Positions 1 through 7,748 of a stretch of 28,322 bases of DNA are shown piece by piece. The notes beneath the pieces are model-generated. The model searched no databases, was not told the origin of the DNA, and saw only the letters and a program-made list of their open reading frames with translations. The position numbers were made by a program, and so were the translations under genes. Each line of letters opens with the position of its first letter. The stretch's first letter is position 1. This stretch comes from Bacteroidales bacterium (GTDB taxonomy: Bacteria; Bacteroidota; Bacteroidia; Bacteroidales; Muribaculaceae): NCBI GenBank assembly GCA_004555955.1, contig SFJG01000021.1, positions 1 through 28,322 on the forward strand. The letters are read 5' to 3'.

Positions 1-2122
1 TAGCGAGGTAGGGGAAGTAGTTGCCCGGGATATCTTGTTGACCGGTAACACCCCAACCGAGACGCAACTTAAGTTCGTTGACAACGTCTTGAGCGTCTTT
101 CATAAACGACATGTTGCTAATCTTCCAACCCAAAGCAACAGCGGGGAAGAGACCCCAACGAGTGTCTTCAGAGAAGCGAGAAGAAGCATCGTCACGAAGA
201 GTAACAGTCAAGAGGTAAGTATCTTTGAACATATAGTTCAAACGTCCGTAGAACGAAAGGAGTTGAAGTTCGTTAACCCAAGGAATTGTCGGAGTATCGT
301 GGAAGATAGTACCGATTTTTGAGTACGATTCAGTGTTAGTAAGCAAAGTGTATTCGCCTGTAGCGTTGTCGTAAGTCGGCGTAAGATAGCCCGGCGACAT
401 GATTGTTCCGGCATCGCCGAAGCCACGGTTTTTGAAGTGTTGCCAAGAATAACCTGCGATGAAGTCGATGTTAGAATCGATAGCGTCGATTTGCTTCTTA
501 TAGTTCAAGTAGAACTCAAGAAGAGTGTTTTGCTTCATTTGCCAAGTGTAAGTTTGAACAGAAGCGCCGTCGCGGTCGAAGTTCTTCCAAGCGAGGGGAG
601 AGTTCTCGGCGATTGTGTTGTATTCCTTAGTGCGCGACCAGTCGTAACCGAGGTTCAAGTTAGCGTGGAGGTCGGGGAGGAAGTGGAAAGCATAGTCGAG
701 TTGCAAGTTGCCGTTCGAACGGAGCACGTCGGCATAGTTGTCGCGTTCGTTCATAAGAGCAACGGGGTTCTCTGTAGCGTTGATGTTGTAAGTAGCACCG
801 TTACGCCATACGAAGTAGCCGTTATAGAGAGAGCGGCAAGCGCACGACTTAGCCGACATAGGATAGTCGTAATAAGTTTCTTGAGTCGGGTCGAAAGCGA
901 TAGCAGCGCCTACGATACCACCACCGTCAACGAAGTTGTTGTGGAAGTAGTAACCTTTAGCGTTCAATTGTACGCTCAAGTGACCGTCGAAGAATTTCGG
1001 AGTCAAGTTGATACCTGCAGTCAAGCGGTCCATGCTCGAACCGTGAACGATACCATTGTTTTGAGTGTAGTTAACGCTTACACGATAAGGAAGGATGCCG
1101 GCAGCACCACCAACGCTGAGGTTGTAGTCGTGCGATACGGAAGTGCGGAGCACGTCGTCTTGCCAGTCGTGGTTGTCACGCCATTTGCGGTCGAGATAAG
1201 CGTTGTTGTGCGGGTCGCGCTTTGCAGCTGGGTCGCCAACGGGGCCGAATGCCAAAGTAGCGTCGTGGCCTGCGCCCCAATAGTTAGTGATAACTTCTCT
1301 AAATTCGGGAGCAGTGAGCACGTCAACAGTCTTTCTTGCTTTGTTGACATACATGTTAGCCGAGAAGTTAACTTGCGGCTTACCGGATTTACCTTTCTTT
1401 GTTGTGATGATGATGACACCGTTAGATGCACGCGAACCGTAGATAGCGGTTGCCGAAGCATCCTTGAGGACGGTCATCGATTCTACGTTGTCGGGGCTTA
1501 CCATAGCCAACGGGTTCGACATACCTTGCACTGAAGTGTTGTCGATGGGCACACCGTCGATGACGATAAGCGGGTCGTTGGTAGCGTTCAACGACGAACC
1601 ACCACGGATACGAATTGTAGCGTTGGCTTGAGGGTCACCACCTGCAGATGTTACAACAACACCCGGAGATTTACCAACCAACAGGTCTTGCGCCGAAGTT
1701 GCCAAGCCGGCTTCGATTTCGTCGGGCTTAACCACCGACACCGAACCGGTTGCGTCTTCTTTCTTGACTGTACCGTAACCGATGGCTACCACTTCGTCAA
1801 GAACCACGCTGTTCTCTTTGAGAACGACCTTGATTTCTGTTTGGCCGTTGACGGCTACTTCCTGTGTCAAATATCCGATGTAGGATACTTGAAGTACGGC
1901 GTCTTTAGGCACGTTAATTGAAAATTTACCGTCAAAGTCCGTAGCCTGTCCGACTGCGGTCCCTTTGGCTAACACGTTGGCGCCTATAATAGGCTCGCCT
2001 TGTTCATCGGTAACAGTACCCTGTACGGTCACCGTCTGTGCGAATGCAGGTATCGCCGCTAACAATGCAATTAAGAATGTCATTAGCGTCCTACAATTCA
2101 GCTGAAAACAAAAACTCTTCAT
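1..2122 (-). CDS. SusC/RagA-family TonB-dependent outer membrane transporter, N-terminal part (3' end outside window)
   Basis: Outer membrane active transporter, normally paired with a SusD lipoprotein for uptake of glycans or other large nutrients; no substrate can be named. Read from the ATG at 2122, the frame is open to the window edge (707 codons). Seen: signal peptide ending near AFA-QT (residues 26-30); a carboxypeptidase-regulatory-like domain (about 31-102) with GTVTDEQGEPIIGANV; a TonB-box-like VLDEVVAIGYG (108-118); a plug domain (about 119-245) with RIRGG and TVLKDASATAIYGSRASNG; then barrel sequence rich in aromatic residues. Full SusC proteins are about 1000 residues, so roughly the last 300 residues and any susD lie to the left. 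It is monocistronic on the upstream side, with a candidate promoter at 2290-2298. Long open frames on the opposite strand are shadows of it. Confidence 0.95.
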   Translation of the reverse strand, partial: MKSFCFQLNCRTLMTFLIALLAAIPAFAQTVTVQGTVTDEQGEPIIGANVLAKGTAVGQATDFDGKFSINVPKDAVLQVSYIGYLTQEVAVNGQTEIKVVLKENSVVLDEVVAIGYGTVKKEDATGSVSVVKPDEIEAGLATSAQDLLVGKSPGVVVTSAGGDPQANATIRIRGGSSLNATNDPLIVIDGVPIDNTSVQGMSNPLAMVSPDNVESMTVLKDASATAIYGSRASNGVIIITTKKGKSGKPQVNFSANMYVNKARKTVDVLTAPEFREVITNYWGAGHDATLAFGPVGDPAAKRDPHNNAYLDRKWRDNHDWQDDVLRTSVSHDYNLSVGGAAGILPYRVSVNYTQNNGIVHGSSMDRLTAGINLTPKFFDGHLSVQLNAKGYYFHNNFVDGGGIVGAAIAFDPTQETYYDYPMSAKSCACRSLYNGYFVWRNGATYNINATENPVALMNERDNYADVLRSNGNLQLDYAFHFLPDLHANLNLGYDWSRTKEYNTIAENSPLAWKNFDRDGASVQTYTWQMKQNTLLEFYLNYKKQIDAIDSNIDFIAGYSWQHFKNRGFGDAGTIMSPGYLTPTYDNATGEYTLLTNTESYSKIGTIFHDTPTIPWVNELQLLSFYGRLNYMFKDTYLLTVTLRDDASSRFSEDTRWGLFPAVALGWKISNMSFMKDAQDVVNELKLRLGWGVTGQQDIPGNYFPYLA

Positions 2123-2452
2123 TTAAGAATTGATTTAGTTTTACATTGGTATTAATACTCACTAATTATTTTTCTCTCTTGAAAATTACTGCCATTATCT
2201 GACTATACCACAAAGGAAAAGCCCCCTTTTCATAGTAGAGGATACCGAACCATAAGCGTTACATTCATACAACAACAATAGTTTTGCTTGCAAACTTAAT
2301 ATTTTTTTTGCGAACATTATAATTTTTTGTGCCCATTTTTTTGATACCGACAAAAATTTAACAATAGTTAATCGCGGAAATTTTGCTTTTTTTACAACCG
2401 ATACCGGATTTTACACCTTATATAATATATACGCGCGGCTCAAGATTCGTTG
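2123..2452. other. AT-rich gap between umuC and the susC-like gene
   Basis: This 330-base gap holds no supportable gene. It is AT-rich, with runs of T and A. It contains the candidate susC promoter (2290-2298), the leader hairpin (2216-2231) and the stretch just downstream of umuC. No convincing intrinsic terminator for umuC was found. Confidence 0.6.
2290..2298 (-). promoter_or_regulatory. Candidate -7 element of the susC-like gene
   Basis: On the minus strand this reads TAAGTTTGC, an exact match to the Bacteroidota -7 consensus TAnnTTTGC. No clean TTTG -33 box lies 19-21 bases upstream (TTCG is the nearest), so it may be weak or need an activator. It predicts a leader of about 160 nt. A perfect 6-bp hairpin (GAAAAG/CTTTTC around CCCC, 2216-2231) lies within that leader. 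Confidence 0.5.
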
Positions 2453-3721
2453 TCAGTCCTTGCAATTTATAGTAATGATGTCGGACAAGCGGGTCGAATA
2501 GAGTCGGGAGGCGTGTTCGCGGCGCACCATGTCGGCAAGTCCGGAGCCCAGCGACGCCAGATGGACACCGGCGCCGTCGATGCGATGGTTCACGCTGTCG
2601 AGCGTACGCATCAGCCGCTGACGTTTCTCGAAGTCGGACATATCGGTGAACAGGCTCGGCTGAACACCACGACTTCCGGCAACGCGGCTCACGATGATGC
2701 CCGCCTTCTTATAGCCCAAGCGCGGCAGATAGACTTGGTCGAGCGCCGCCAGCGCAGCTCGCAGAATCTTCGTGGTGTCTTGCGTCGGTTCGTCGAGCAG
2801 ACACCGTGCGGCATTGGCATAATAGGGTTCGTATTGGCTAAACCGATTGGTAGCCACAAAAGCTTGAACTTCAACGGCATACAGTCCCTGTTCGCGTAGC
2901 CGATGTCCTACCGTCGTGGCGAAGGCAGCCATCGAGCGGCGCAGTTGGTCGAGTTGATAGAGCGCACGTTCGAACGAATGCGACGACGTGATGGTTTTGT
3001 GGTCGGCTGGCACCGGTTCGTCGACCACACAAGGCTCGCCGTTGAGTTCGCGCCACGTGCGTTCGCCAACGACGGTAAACAGAGCACGCACCTCCGACTG
3101 ACTCATCCGCGCAAAATCGAGCGCCGTCTTTACCCCGCGCGACAGCAGTCGCTTGGCGTTCCGGCGCCCTACGCCCCACACATCGCCCACCTCGGTCAGA
3201 CTCATCGCTTTCTCTGCTTTCGCCGTACTATCGACGACGCAACAGCCCCGATAGCCGGGATATTTCTTGGCAAATCGCGACGCAATCTTGGCAAGCGTTT
3301 TGGTTGGAGCAATGCCCACCGAAACCGGAATGCCTACGTTTTTGCGAACCAAATGCGCCACGTCGCGACCATACACATCGAGTCGGCTACGGTCGTCGCC
3401 GAGATGCAGAAAAGCCTCGTCAATCGAATAGACCTCGATGCTTTCAGCCACGCCGCGCAAAGTGGTCATCACCCGCGCCGACATATCGCCGTAGAGGCGG
3501 AAATTGCTCGAAAACACCTCGACATGCTCGCGTTCGACCGTCTCGCGAATCTTAAAAAGCGGGTCGCCGCGACGAATGCCCAACGCCTTTGCCTCGTTCG
3601 AGAGTGCAACGGCACACCCGTCGTTGTTGCTCAACACAATGACCGGGCGTCCGAGCAATTCGGGACGAAAAACCCGCTCGCACGACACAAAGAAGTTGTT
3701 GCAGTCGACAAGTCCAATCAT
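2453..3721 (-). CDS. umuC: UmuC, Y-family translesion DNA polymerase (Pol V catalytic subunit)
   Basis: Error-prone polymerase that copies past DNA lesions together with processed UmuD. The open frame extends upstream to 3772, but the ATG at 3721 is chosen: it gives the conserved start MIGLVDCNNFF and overlaps the umuD stop by ATGA. The product is 422 residues, the same length as E. coli UmuC. Seen: catalytic metal ligands at D6 and D101-E102 (YSIDEAF); the fingers/palm sequence VGIAPTKTLAKIASRFAK (about 135-152); a helix-hairpin-helix-like region near 176-195 (VGDVWGVGRRNAKRLL); and a sliding-clamp-binding peptide QPSLF (354-358), close to where E. coli UmuC has its own. All key residues are present, so it should be active. 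It is the second gene of a two-gene operon with umuD. Confidence 0.96.
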   Translation of the reverse strand: MIGLVDCNNFFVSCERVFRPELLGRPVIVLSNNDGCAVALSNEAKALGIRRGDPLFKIRETVEREHVEVFSSNFRLYGDMSARVMTTLRGVAESIEVYSIDEAFLHLGDDRSRLDVYGRDVAHLVRKNVGIPVSVGIAPTKTLAKIASRFAKKYPGYRGCCVVDSTAKAEKAMSLTEVGDVWGVGRRNAKRLLSRGVKTALDFARMSQSEVRALFTVVGERTWRELNGEPCVVDEPVPADHKTITSSHSFERALYQLDQLRRSMAAFATTVGHRLREQGLYAVEVQAFVATNRFSQYEPYYANAARCLLDEPTQDTTKILRAALAALDQVYLPRLGYKKAGIIVSRVAGSRGVQPSLFTDMSDFEKRQRLMRTLDSVNHRIDGAGVHLASLGSGLADMVRREHASRLYSTRLSDIITINCKD

Positions 3722-4167
3722 ATCTTCCTTCGACGACGATTTGCTTTGATGGTGTAAACGACGATACCCCAAACCATAAACTCGTTGTCTTCAGTCACTT
3801 CGATAGGCTGATAGTTACGGTTCGACGGCATCAACAGGAGTCGGCGGTCGGGCGTGATTTCGATGCGCTTGAGCGTAAATTCGCCATCGAGGCAGCACAC
3901 AGCCAGGTCGCCGTTTTCAGGGTCGAGCGACTTGTCGATAACCAGGATATCACCTTCAGTGATGCCCTCTTCACTCATCGAGTCGCCCACAACGCGCCCG
4001 TAGAACGTCGAAGACGGGTGCTCTATCAAGTCGCGATTGAGGTCGATGCAGTCGTGCACATAGTCTTGCGCCGGACTCGGGAAGCCCGCGCGAATCCCAT
4101 CATCGGCATACGACAATTCCAGCACCGTCGACACGTCGGCAGGATATATCTTCAAATCTCCACTCAT
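3718..4167 (-). CDS. umuD: UmuD-like S24 family autoprotease (Pol V accessory subunit)
   Basis: Self-cleaving LexA/UmuD-type protein of 149 residues. It is expected to cleave itself on a RecA filament, giving the form that activates UmuC. Seen: the AGFPSPAQDY motif places the cleavage site between A27 and G28 (E. coli UmuD has Cys-Gly); the catalytic serine is S63 in VVGDSM and the catalytic lysine is K100 in GEFTLKR. There is no helix-turn-helix domain, so it is not itself a LexA-type repressor. It is first in the operon, followed by umuC with a 4-base ATGA overlap. Its promoter (-7 at 4190-4198) overlaps a perfect inverted repeat shared with the divergent gldE promoter, which suggests repressor control. 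Confidence 0.95.
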   Translation of the reverse strand: MSGDLKIYPADVSTVLELSYADDGIRAGFPSPAQDYVHDCIDLNRDLIEHPSSTFYGRVVGDSMSEEGITEGDILVIDKSLDPENGDLAVCCLDGEFTLKRIEITPDRRLLLMPSNRNYQPIEVTEDNEFMVWGIVVYTIKANRRRRKI

Positions 4168-4189
4168 TGGTTTGTCAAATCTTGGTTAT

Positions 4190-4220
4190 GCAAAGATACA
4201 AAATTTCAATATTACAACAA
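4190..4220 (-). promoter_or_regulatory. umuDC promoter
   Basis: The minus strand carries TTG at 4220-4218 and TATCTTTGC at 4198-4190, with a 19-base spacer. The -7 box matches Bacteroidota TAnnTTTGC exactly. It lies about 25 bases upstream of the umuD ATG. The -33 box falls within the inverted repeat at 4211-4230. Confidence 0.8.
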
Positions 4221-4230
4221 TCTTTGTAAT
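4211..4230. promoter_or_regulatory. Perfect inverted repeat between divergent umuDC and gldE promoters (candidate operator)
   Basis: ATTACAA, six bases, TTGTAAT: two perfect 7-bp arms around 4220/4221. The arms cover the -33 region of both divergent promoters and the centre is nearly midway between the two -7 boxes. This is the geometry expected for a dimeric repressor controlling both sides. It does not resemble the E. coli LexA box. The binding protein is unknown. Confidence 0.6.
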
Positions 4231-4254
4231 TATCGAAAAAATACGTATCTTTGC
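4224..4254 (+). promoter_or_regulatory. gldE operon promoter
   Basis: TTG at 4224-4226, a 19-base spacer, then TATCTTTGC at 4246-4254: a full match to the Bacteroidota promoter. Transcription should begin near 4261, giving a leader of about 50 nt. The leader contains a perfect 6-bp hairpin (CCGAGG at 4271-4276, CCTCGG at 4283-4288) before the TTG start of gldE. Confidence 0.8.
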
Positions 4255-4312
4255 AGAGCACGAAAGTGCGCCGAGGGCATTGCCTCGGATTGTATAACTA
4301 ATTATTACCGAT

Positions 4313-5677
4313 TTGGACCCAGACCCTTATTTATCCGTATTAAGTCAGATAATATGCGCCACGGATTGCGCAGACCCACTTTTTATTGCCCATGCACCGA
4401 CAGCAAGTAGCGTTGTGGCTCTCCTTACAGCCATTGCCGCCCTACTTTGTTCGGCGTTTGTTTCCGGCTCGGAAACAGCATTTTTTGCGCTGACTGATAC
4501 CGACATCGACGAAATCGAAAACGAAGAAAAACAATCGAAGATTCGGAAACTCCTCGAACGCCCCGAACAACTTCTTGCCACCATTCTGATTACCAACAAC
4601 TTGGTAAACATCGCAATTGTAATTCTTTGTAATTACGCCATGGAGCAAATGTTCGATTTCCACTACGAATGGCTCGACTTCGTCGTTAAGTCGGTAATTC
4701 TCACCTTCATCTTGCTGCTTTTCGGCGAAATTATGCCTAAACTCTACTCCAACAACCACTCGATGCGCTGGGCGCTGTTCGCTTGCGACGGGCTTACCGC
4801 AATTTCGGCATTTTTCGCACCCGCGTCGCGTACGATGGCGGCAAGTTCGTCGATTGTGCGCAAGGTGGTCACAAAGAAATCGGACGACATCTCGCTGACC
4901 GACCTCAGTAATGCACTGGAAATCACCAATGTAGAAGAAGGCAAAGAGAAAACGATGCTTCAAGAGATTCTGAAATTCGGCGGCAAAAGCGTGTCGGAAA
5001 TCATGACACCGCGCGTCGACGTCACCGACATCGACACGGAAGCAACCTTTACCCAACTCCTTGCCCTAATCCGCGAAACAGGCTACTCCCGAATCCCCGT
5101 CTACGAAGGCAACCAAGACAACATTAAAGGCGTCATCTATGCAAAAGACGTGCTACCCCACCTCGAACGCGACGACAATTTCGACTGGGTGTCGCTCGTC
5201 AGAAAACCGATGTTCGTCCCCGAAGGACGTATGATTGACGATATCCTCGAAGACTTCCGCAAAAACAAAATCCATATAGCCATCGTCGTCGACGAATATG
5301 GCTGCACGCAAGGTATCGTCACCCTCGAAGACGTGCTCGAAGAAATCGTCGGCGAAATCAACGACGAATACGATGACGACGAAAAATACTACACCCGAAT
5401 AGCGCCCGACACCTACCAATTCCAGGCGCGCACCCAACTCAACGACTTCTATCGCATCACGGGGCTCGACGAAGACGAGTTTAAAGACGTTGAAGAAGAT
5501 GCCGAAACCATCGCCGGACTGCTACTCAACATCAAACACGACTTCCCTACCGCGAAGGAAGTTATCGAATTCGGCCGTTGCCGCTTCGTGGTAGAAAAAG
5601 TAGAGCGTCACCGCATTGAAGTCGTTCAAGTTACAATAAAATCGGTTAACGATACGGAAGAATCGGCTGAACAATGA
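4313..5677 (+). CDS. gldE: GldE, CNNM/CBS/CorC-domain membrane protein
   Basis: Member of the CorC/HlyC hemolysin-like family, found throughout Bacteroidota and required for gliding in Flavobacterium; in non-gliding relatives it probably serves envelope homeostasis or ion transport. Length is 454 residues. Seen: a CNNM (DUF21) membrane domain (about 30-190) with SGSETAFFAL and FGEIMPKLYS; a CBS pair (about 220-345) with EIMTPR and VTLEDVLEEIVGEI; and a CorC_HlyC C-terminal domain (about 360-440). The start is TTG at 4313: it gives MDPDPYLS, a form typical of GldE as recalled, and no earlier in-frame ATG exists. It is first in an operon and its stop overlaps gldD by ATGA. In flavobacteria an ssb gene commonly precedes gldE; here divergent umuDC occupies that place. 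Confidence 0.92.
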   Translation: MDPDPYLSVLSQIICATDCADPLFIAHAPTASSVVALLTAIAALLCSAFVSGSETAFFALTDTDIDEIENEEKQSKIRKLLERPEQLLATILITNNLVNIAIVILCNYAMEQMFDFHYEWLDFVVKSVILTFILLLFGEIMPKLYSNNHSMRWALFACDGLTAISAFFAPASRTMAASSSIVRKVVTKKSDDISLTDLSNALEITNVEEGKEKTMLQEILKFGGKSVSEIMTPRVDVTDIDTEATFTQLLALIRETGYSRIPVYEGNQDNIKGVIYAKDVLPHLERDDNFDWVSLVRKPMFVPEGRMIDDILEDFRKNKIHIAIVVDEYGCTQGIVTLEDVLEEIVGEINDEYDDDEKYYTRIAPDTYQFQARTQLNDFYRITGLDEDEFKDVEEDAETIAGLLLNIKHDFPTAKEVIEFGRCRFVVEKVERHRIEVVQVTIKSVNDTEESAEQ

Positions 5678-6252
5678 AATTCGGAGCAGTTATAATATGT
5701 GCCGCATTGGTATTAACCTGTGCATGTTCGCGGTCGCCGAAACCTATGCCGCGCCCCGTGGCATACCCCTTCATTGCCCGCGCCTACGACACCACCTACT
5801 GCACCGCCTCCGAACAATTCAACCTCCAACTCAACTCCCAAGCCAAAATTACCGACCGCAATCCGGGAGACTCCAAATGTCCGAACTTCGAAGTGCGCTA
5901 CGAAAAATATGGGGCAACGCTCTACGTACAATGCTGGCACACAGACTCGTACAAACGCTATCTCGAGATTGCCGAAAATCGTGCAGAGCGCGCCGAGCGC
6001 GACTACGGCAACACAGTGCCCAAATCGACGACCATCGACCGCGACAAAATTGCCGGCGTGGTCAACCGCACCACCGACAAAACACTCACGCCTTTCCACT
6101 TCTTCGTCGGCGACAACTCGCGCAACCTCGCCTACGGCGTCGTCGTTGCCGACAATGCCTACAACCCCGACTCTATCGCTCCCGTCTACGATTATATTCT
6201 CGACGACATACTACATCTCCTAAACAATTGGACAACCTATAAAACAAGATGA
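5674..6252 (+). CDS. gldD: GldD-like lipoprotein
   Basis: Predicted lipoprotein of 192 residues, homologous by context and sequence to gliding-motility lipoprotein GldD. Seen: an N-terminal hydrophobic segment with cysteines at 16 and 18 (LTCACS; C18 is the likely lipidated residue), followed by the proline-rich PKPMPRPVAYPFI, which fits the PKP-rich start of mature GldD. The rest is soluble, with YEKYGATLYVQCWH and a C-terminal helix. It is translationally coupled to gldE (ATGA, 5674-5677) and to the phosphopantetheinyl transferase (ATGA, 6249-6252). The gldE-gldD-transferase order is a recurring Bacteroidota arrangement. The molecular role is unknown; non-gliding members keep the gene, so a general envelope role is likely. 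Confidence 0.85.
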   Translation: MKFGAVIICAALVLTCACSRSPKPMPRPVAYPFIARAYDTTYCTASEQFNLQLNSQAKITDRNPGDSKCPNFEVRYEKYGATLYVQCWHTDSYKRYLEIAENRAERAERDYGNTVPKSTTIDRDKIAGVVNRTTDKTLTPFHFFVGDNSRNLAYGVVVADNAYNPDSIAPVYDYILDDILHLLNNWTTYKTR

Positions 6253-6869
6253 AAATCAACACATTCGACATAGACAAACGCATAAACGTAGCCTACTGCG
6301 AAATTCCCGACATGATGGAACACTCCAACTTGGGATGCATCGGCATGCGCTACCTGACGGCTAACGTACGCTCCGACAATCGCCGACGAGAAATTTTCAC
6401 CACAAATCTGCTCATACGCGACATCTTCGGCGATGCAAGCCGCCTCAACCACTACCCCAACGGGGCGCCATACCTCGAAAACGTAACGCCGCCGGCCCCC
6501 GTAATCAGCCTTTCGCACTGCCGCGACATGGCAGCTATCGCCTACGCCAACGAACCCGTCGGAATCGACGTCGAAGAAATGGCGGAACGCATAATGCGCG
6601 TTCGCGAGCGCGTTCAAAGCGCTGAAGAACAGCGATATACAGGAAATTCCATCGTGCTCAACACCATCGATTGGACCGCTAAAGAAGCCCTCTTCAAGGC
6701 AATTCCCGAAGAAGGTGTCGACTTTGCTCGCGACCTCGCTATCGACATCAGCACGGTGAAAACAAACTCACTCGTAAACGAATTCACAGCCACAGCTTTC
6801 GGCAGACAATACAAACTCGTGTCGCAACTGCTCGACGACAGAGTGCTGACCGTGGCTTTCAAACTATAA
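6249..6869 (+). CDS. 4'-phosphopantetheinyl transferase superfamily protein
   Basis: Transfers 4'-phosphopantetheine from CoA to a serine of a carrier protein. Length is 206 residues, the size of Sfp-type enzymes. Seen: ISLSHCRD (86-93), matching the SxSH motif; GIDVEEM (105-111), with the magnesium-binding D107 and E109; and WTAKEALFK (142-150), the WxxKEAxxK signature with E146 and K150. The N-terminal half is divergent. It follows gldD with a 4-base overlap, a known neighbourhood in Bacteroidota. No polyketide or peptide synthetase is in the window, so the partner carrier protein (fatty-acid ACP or another) cannot be named. Confidence 0.9.
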   Translation: MKINTFDIDKRINVAYCEIPDMMEHSNLGCIGMRYLTANVRSDNRRREIFTTNLLIRDIFGDASRLNHYPNGAPYLENVTPPAPVISLSHCRDMAAIAYANEPVGIDVEEMAERIMRVRERVQSAEEQRYTGNSIVLNTIDWTAKEALFKAIPEEGVDFARDLAIDISTVKTNSLVNEFTATAFGRQYKLVSQLLDDRVLTVAFKL

Positions 6870-6890
6870 ACAACCCAAAACTATCTGATT

Positions 6891-7727
6891 ATGAAACCAT
6901 TGAAGTTATTCCTCCAGCCTTTAGCAATTGCATTGACGCTCGCTTTTGTCGGCTGCTCCGACAACGACGACAACACACTCGACAAAACTGTCAACGTCTC
7001 TTTTCGTCCCACTATCGACGCAGAAATAACACGAGCAATCGCCGACGGCTCGGCTGCCGACCAACTCGTCGTTGCAGTCTTCGACGACGAAATGAACTTC
7101 TTCAGTCGCAAAACCATCGATATGGCTACGGCTACCGCTCAAGGCGTTAATCTGCAACTCGTCCCGGCAATGTCGTACAAAATTCTCTTTTGGGCGCAAC
7201 ACGCCGACAACGGTGCCTACACAATAGCCAACGACGGCACGGTCAGCATCGACTACGCAACGTTCGCTAACGCAGGATTTGCCGGAATGGAAAATCTCGA
7301 CGCATTCTGCGCAACCGTCGAAATCACTGTCAGCGGAACATCATCGACCGAAGTGGCTCTCCGCCGCCCGCTTGCACAAATCAACTTCGCCGACGCAACA
7401 ACAGCGCCCGTAGCCGGAACCAATAAGGCAACCGTTACGCTCAAAGGCGTGGCTACCGCCTACAATCCGTTCACGTCAACAGCATCAGGCAGTGCCGACG
7501 CTACGTTTACGTTTACCGACTTCACCGACGAGACACTCATCGCCGACGGCACAAACTATCACTACGTTGCCACGGCTTACGCTTTCGCTCCGACGTCGGA
7601 ACGAATCGATGCCGACTACTCGTTCGCCCAAGGCGAAACCGTAATCCGCACGTCATCGTTCTCCGCAATCCCCGTAACGCCCAACAAACGGACAAACATC
7701 GTCGGCAACATCATTACCTCCGAATAA
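6891..7727 (+). CDS. Fimbrillin-like lipoprotein (DUF6562-type)
   Basis: Predicted surface lipoprotein of 278 residues. Seen: a signal peptide with lipidated C22 (AFVGC), followed by acidic SDNDDN, which resembles the Bacteroidota export signal that sends lipoproteins to the cell surface. The middle contains LRRPLAQINFA (about 157-167) and the C-terminal end PNKRTNIVGNIIT. Both are typical of FimA/Mfa-like fimbrillin-fold proteins and the DUF6562 family as recalled; no database search was made. It begins 21 bases after the transferase with no separate promoter seen, so it is probably co-transcribed. It may be a pilus or adhesin subunit, or a stand-alone lipoprotein. No chaperone, usher or tip genes are adjacent. 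Confidence 0.65.
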   Translation: MKPLKLFLQPLAIALTLAFVGCSDNDDNTLDKTVNVSFRPTIDAEITRAIADGSAADQLVVAVFDDEMNFFSRKTIDMATATAQGVNLQLVPAMSYKILFWAQHADNGAYTIANDGTVSIDYATFANAGFAGMENLDAFCATVEITVSGTSSTEVALRRPLAQINFADATTAPVAGTNKATVTLKGVATAYNPFTSTASGSADATFTFTDFTDETLIADGTNYHYVATAYAFAPTSERIDADYSFAQGETVIRTSSFSAIPVTPNKRTNIVGNIITSE

Positions 7728-7748
7728 AAAATAGATAAATCAAACATA

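Noticed and set aside
437..1534. 365-codon open frame on the plus strand
   Set aside because: It lies opposite the susC-like gene, whose translation is convincing throughout; the plus-strand product is valine-rich and matches nothing. It is a codon-bias shadow.
2903..3757. 284-codon open frame on the plus strand
   Set aside because: It is antisense to umuC and has the H/R-rich composition of a shadow frame.
4168..4312. E. coli-type LexA box (CTGT-N8-ACAG) in the umuDC promoter
   Set aside because: No such sequence was found; the inverted repeat present is of a different type.
4617..4633. Two direct copies of the half-site TTGTAAT, 10 bases apart, inside gldE
   Set aside because: They resemble the arm of the umuDC-gldE palindrome but lie in coding sequence (codons for I-V-I-L-C-N) and can be explained by codon choice. 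They are worth revisiting only if the palindrome is shown to bind a protein.
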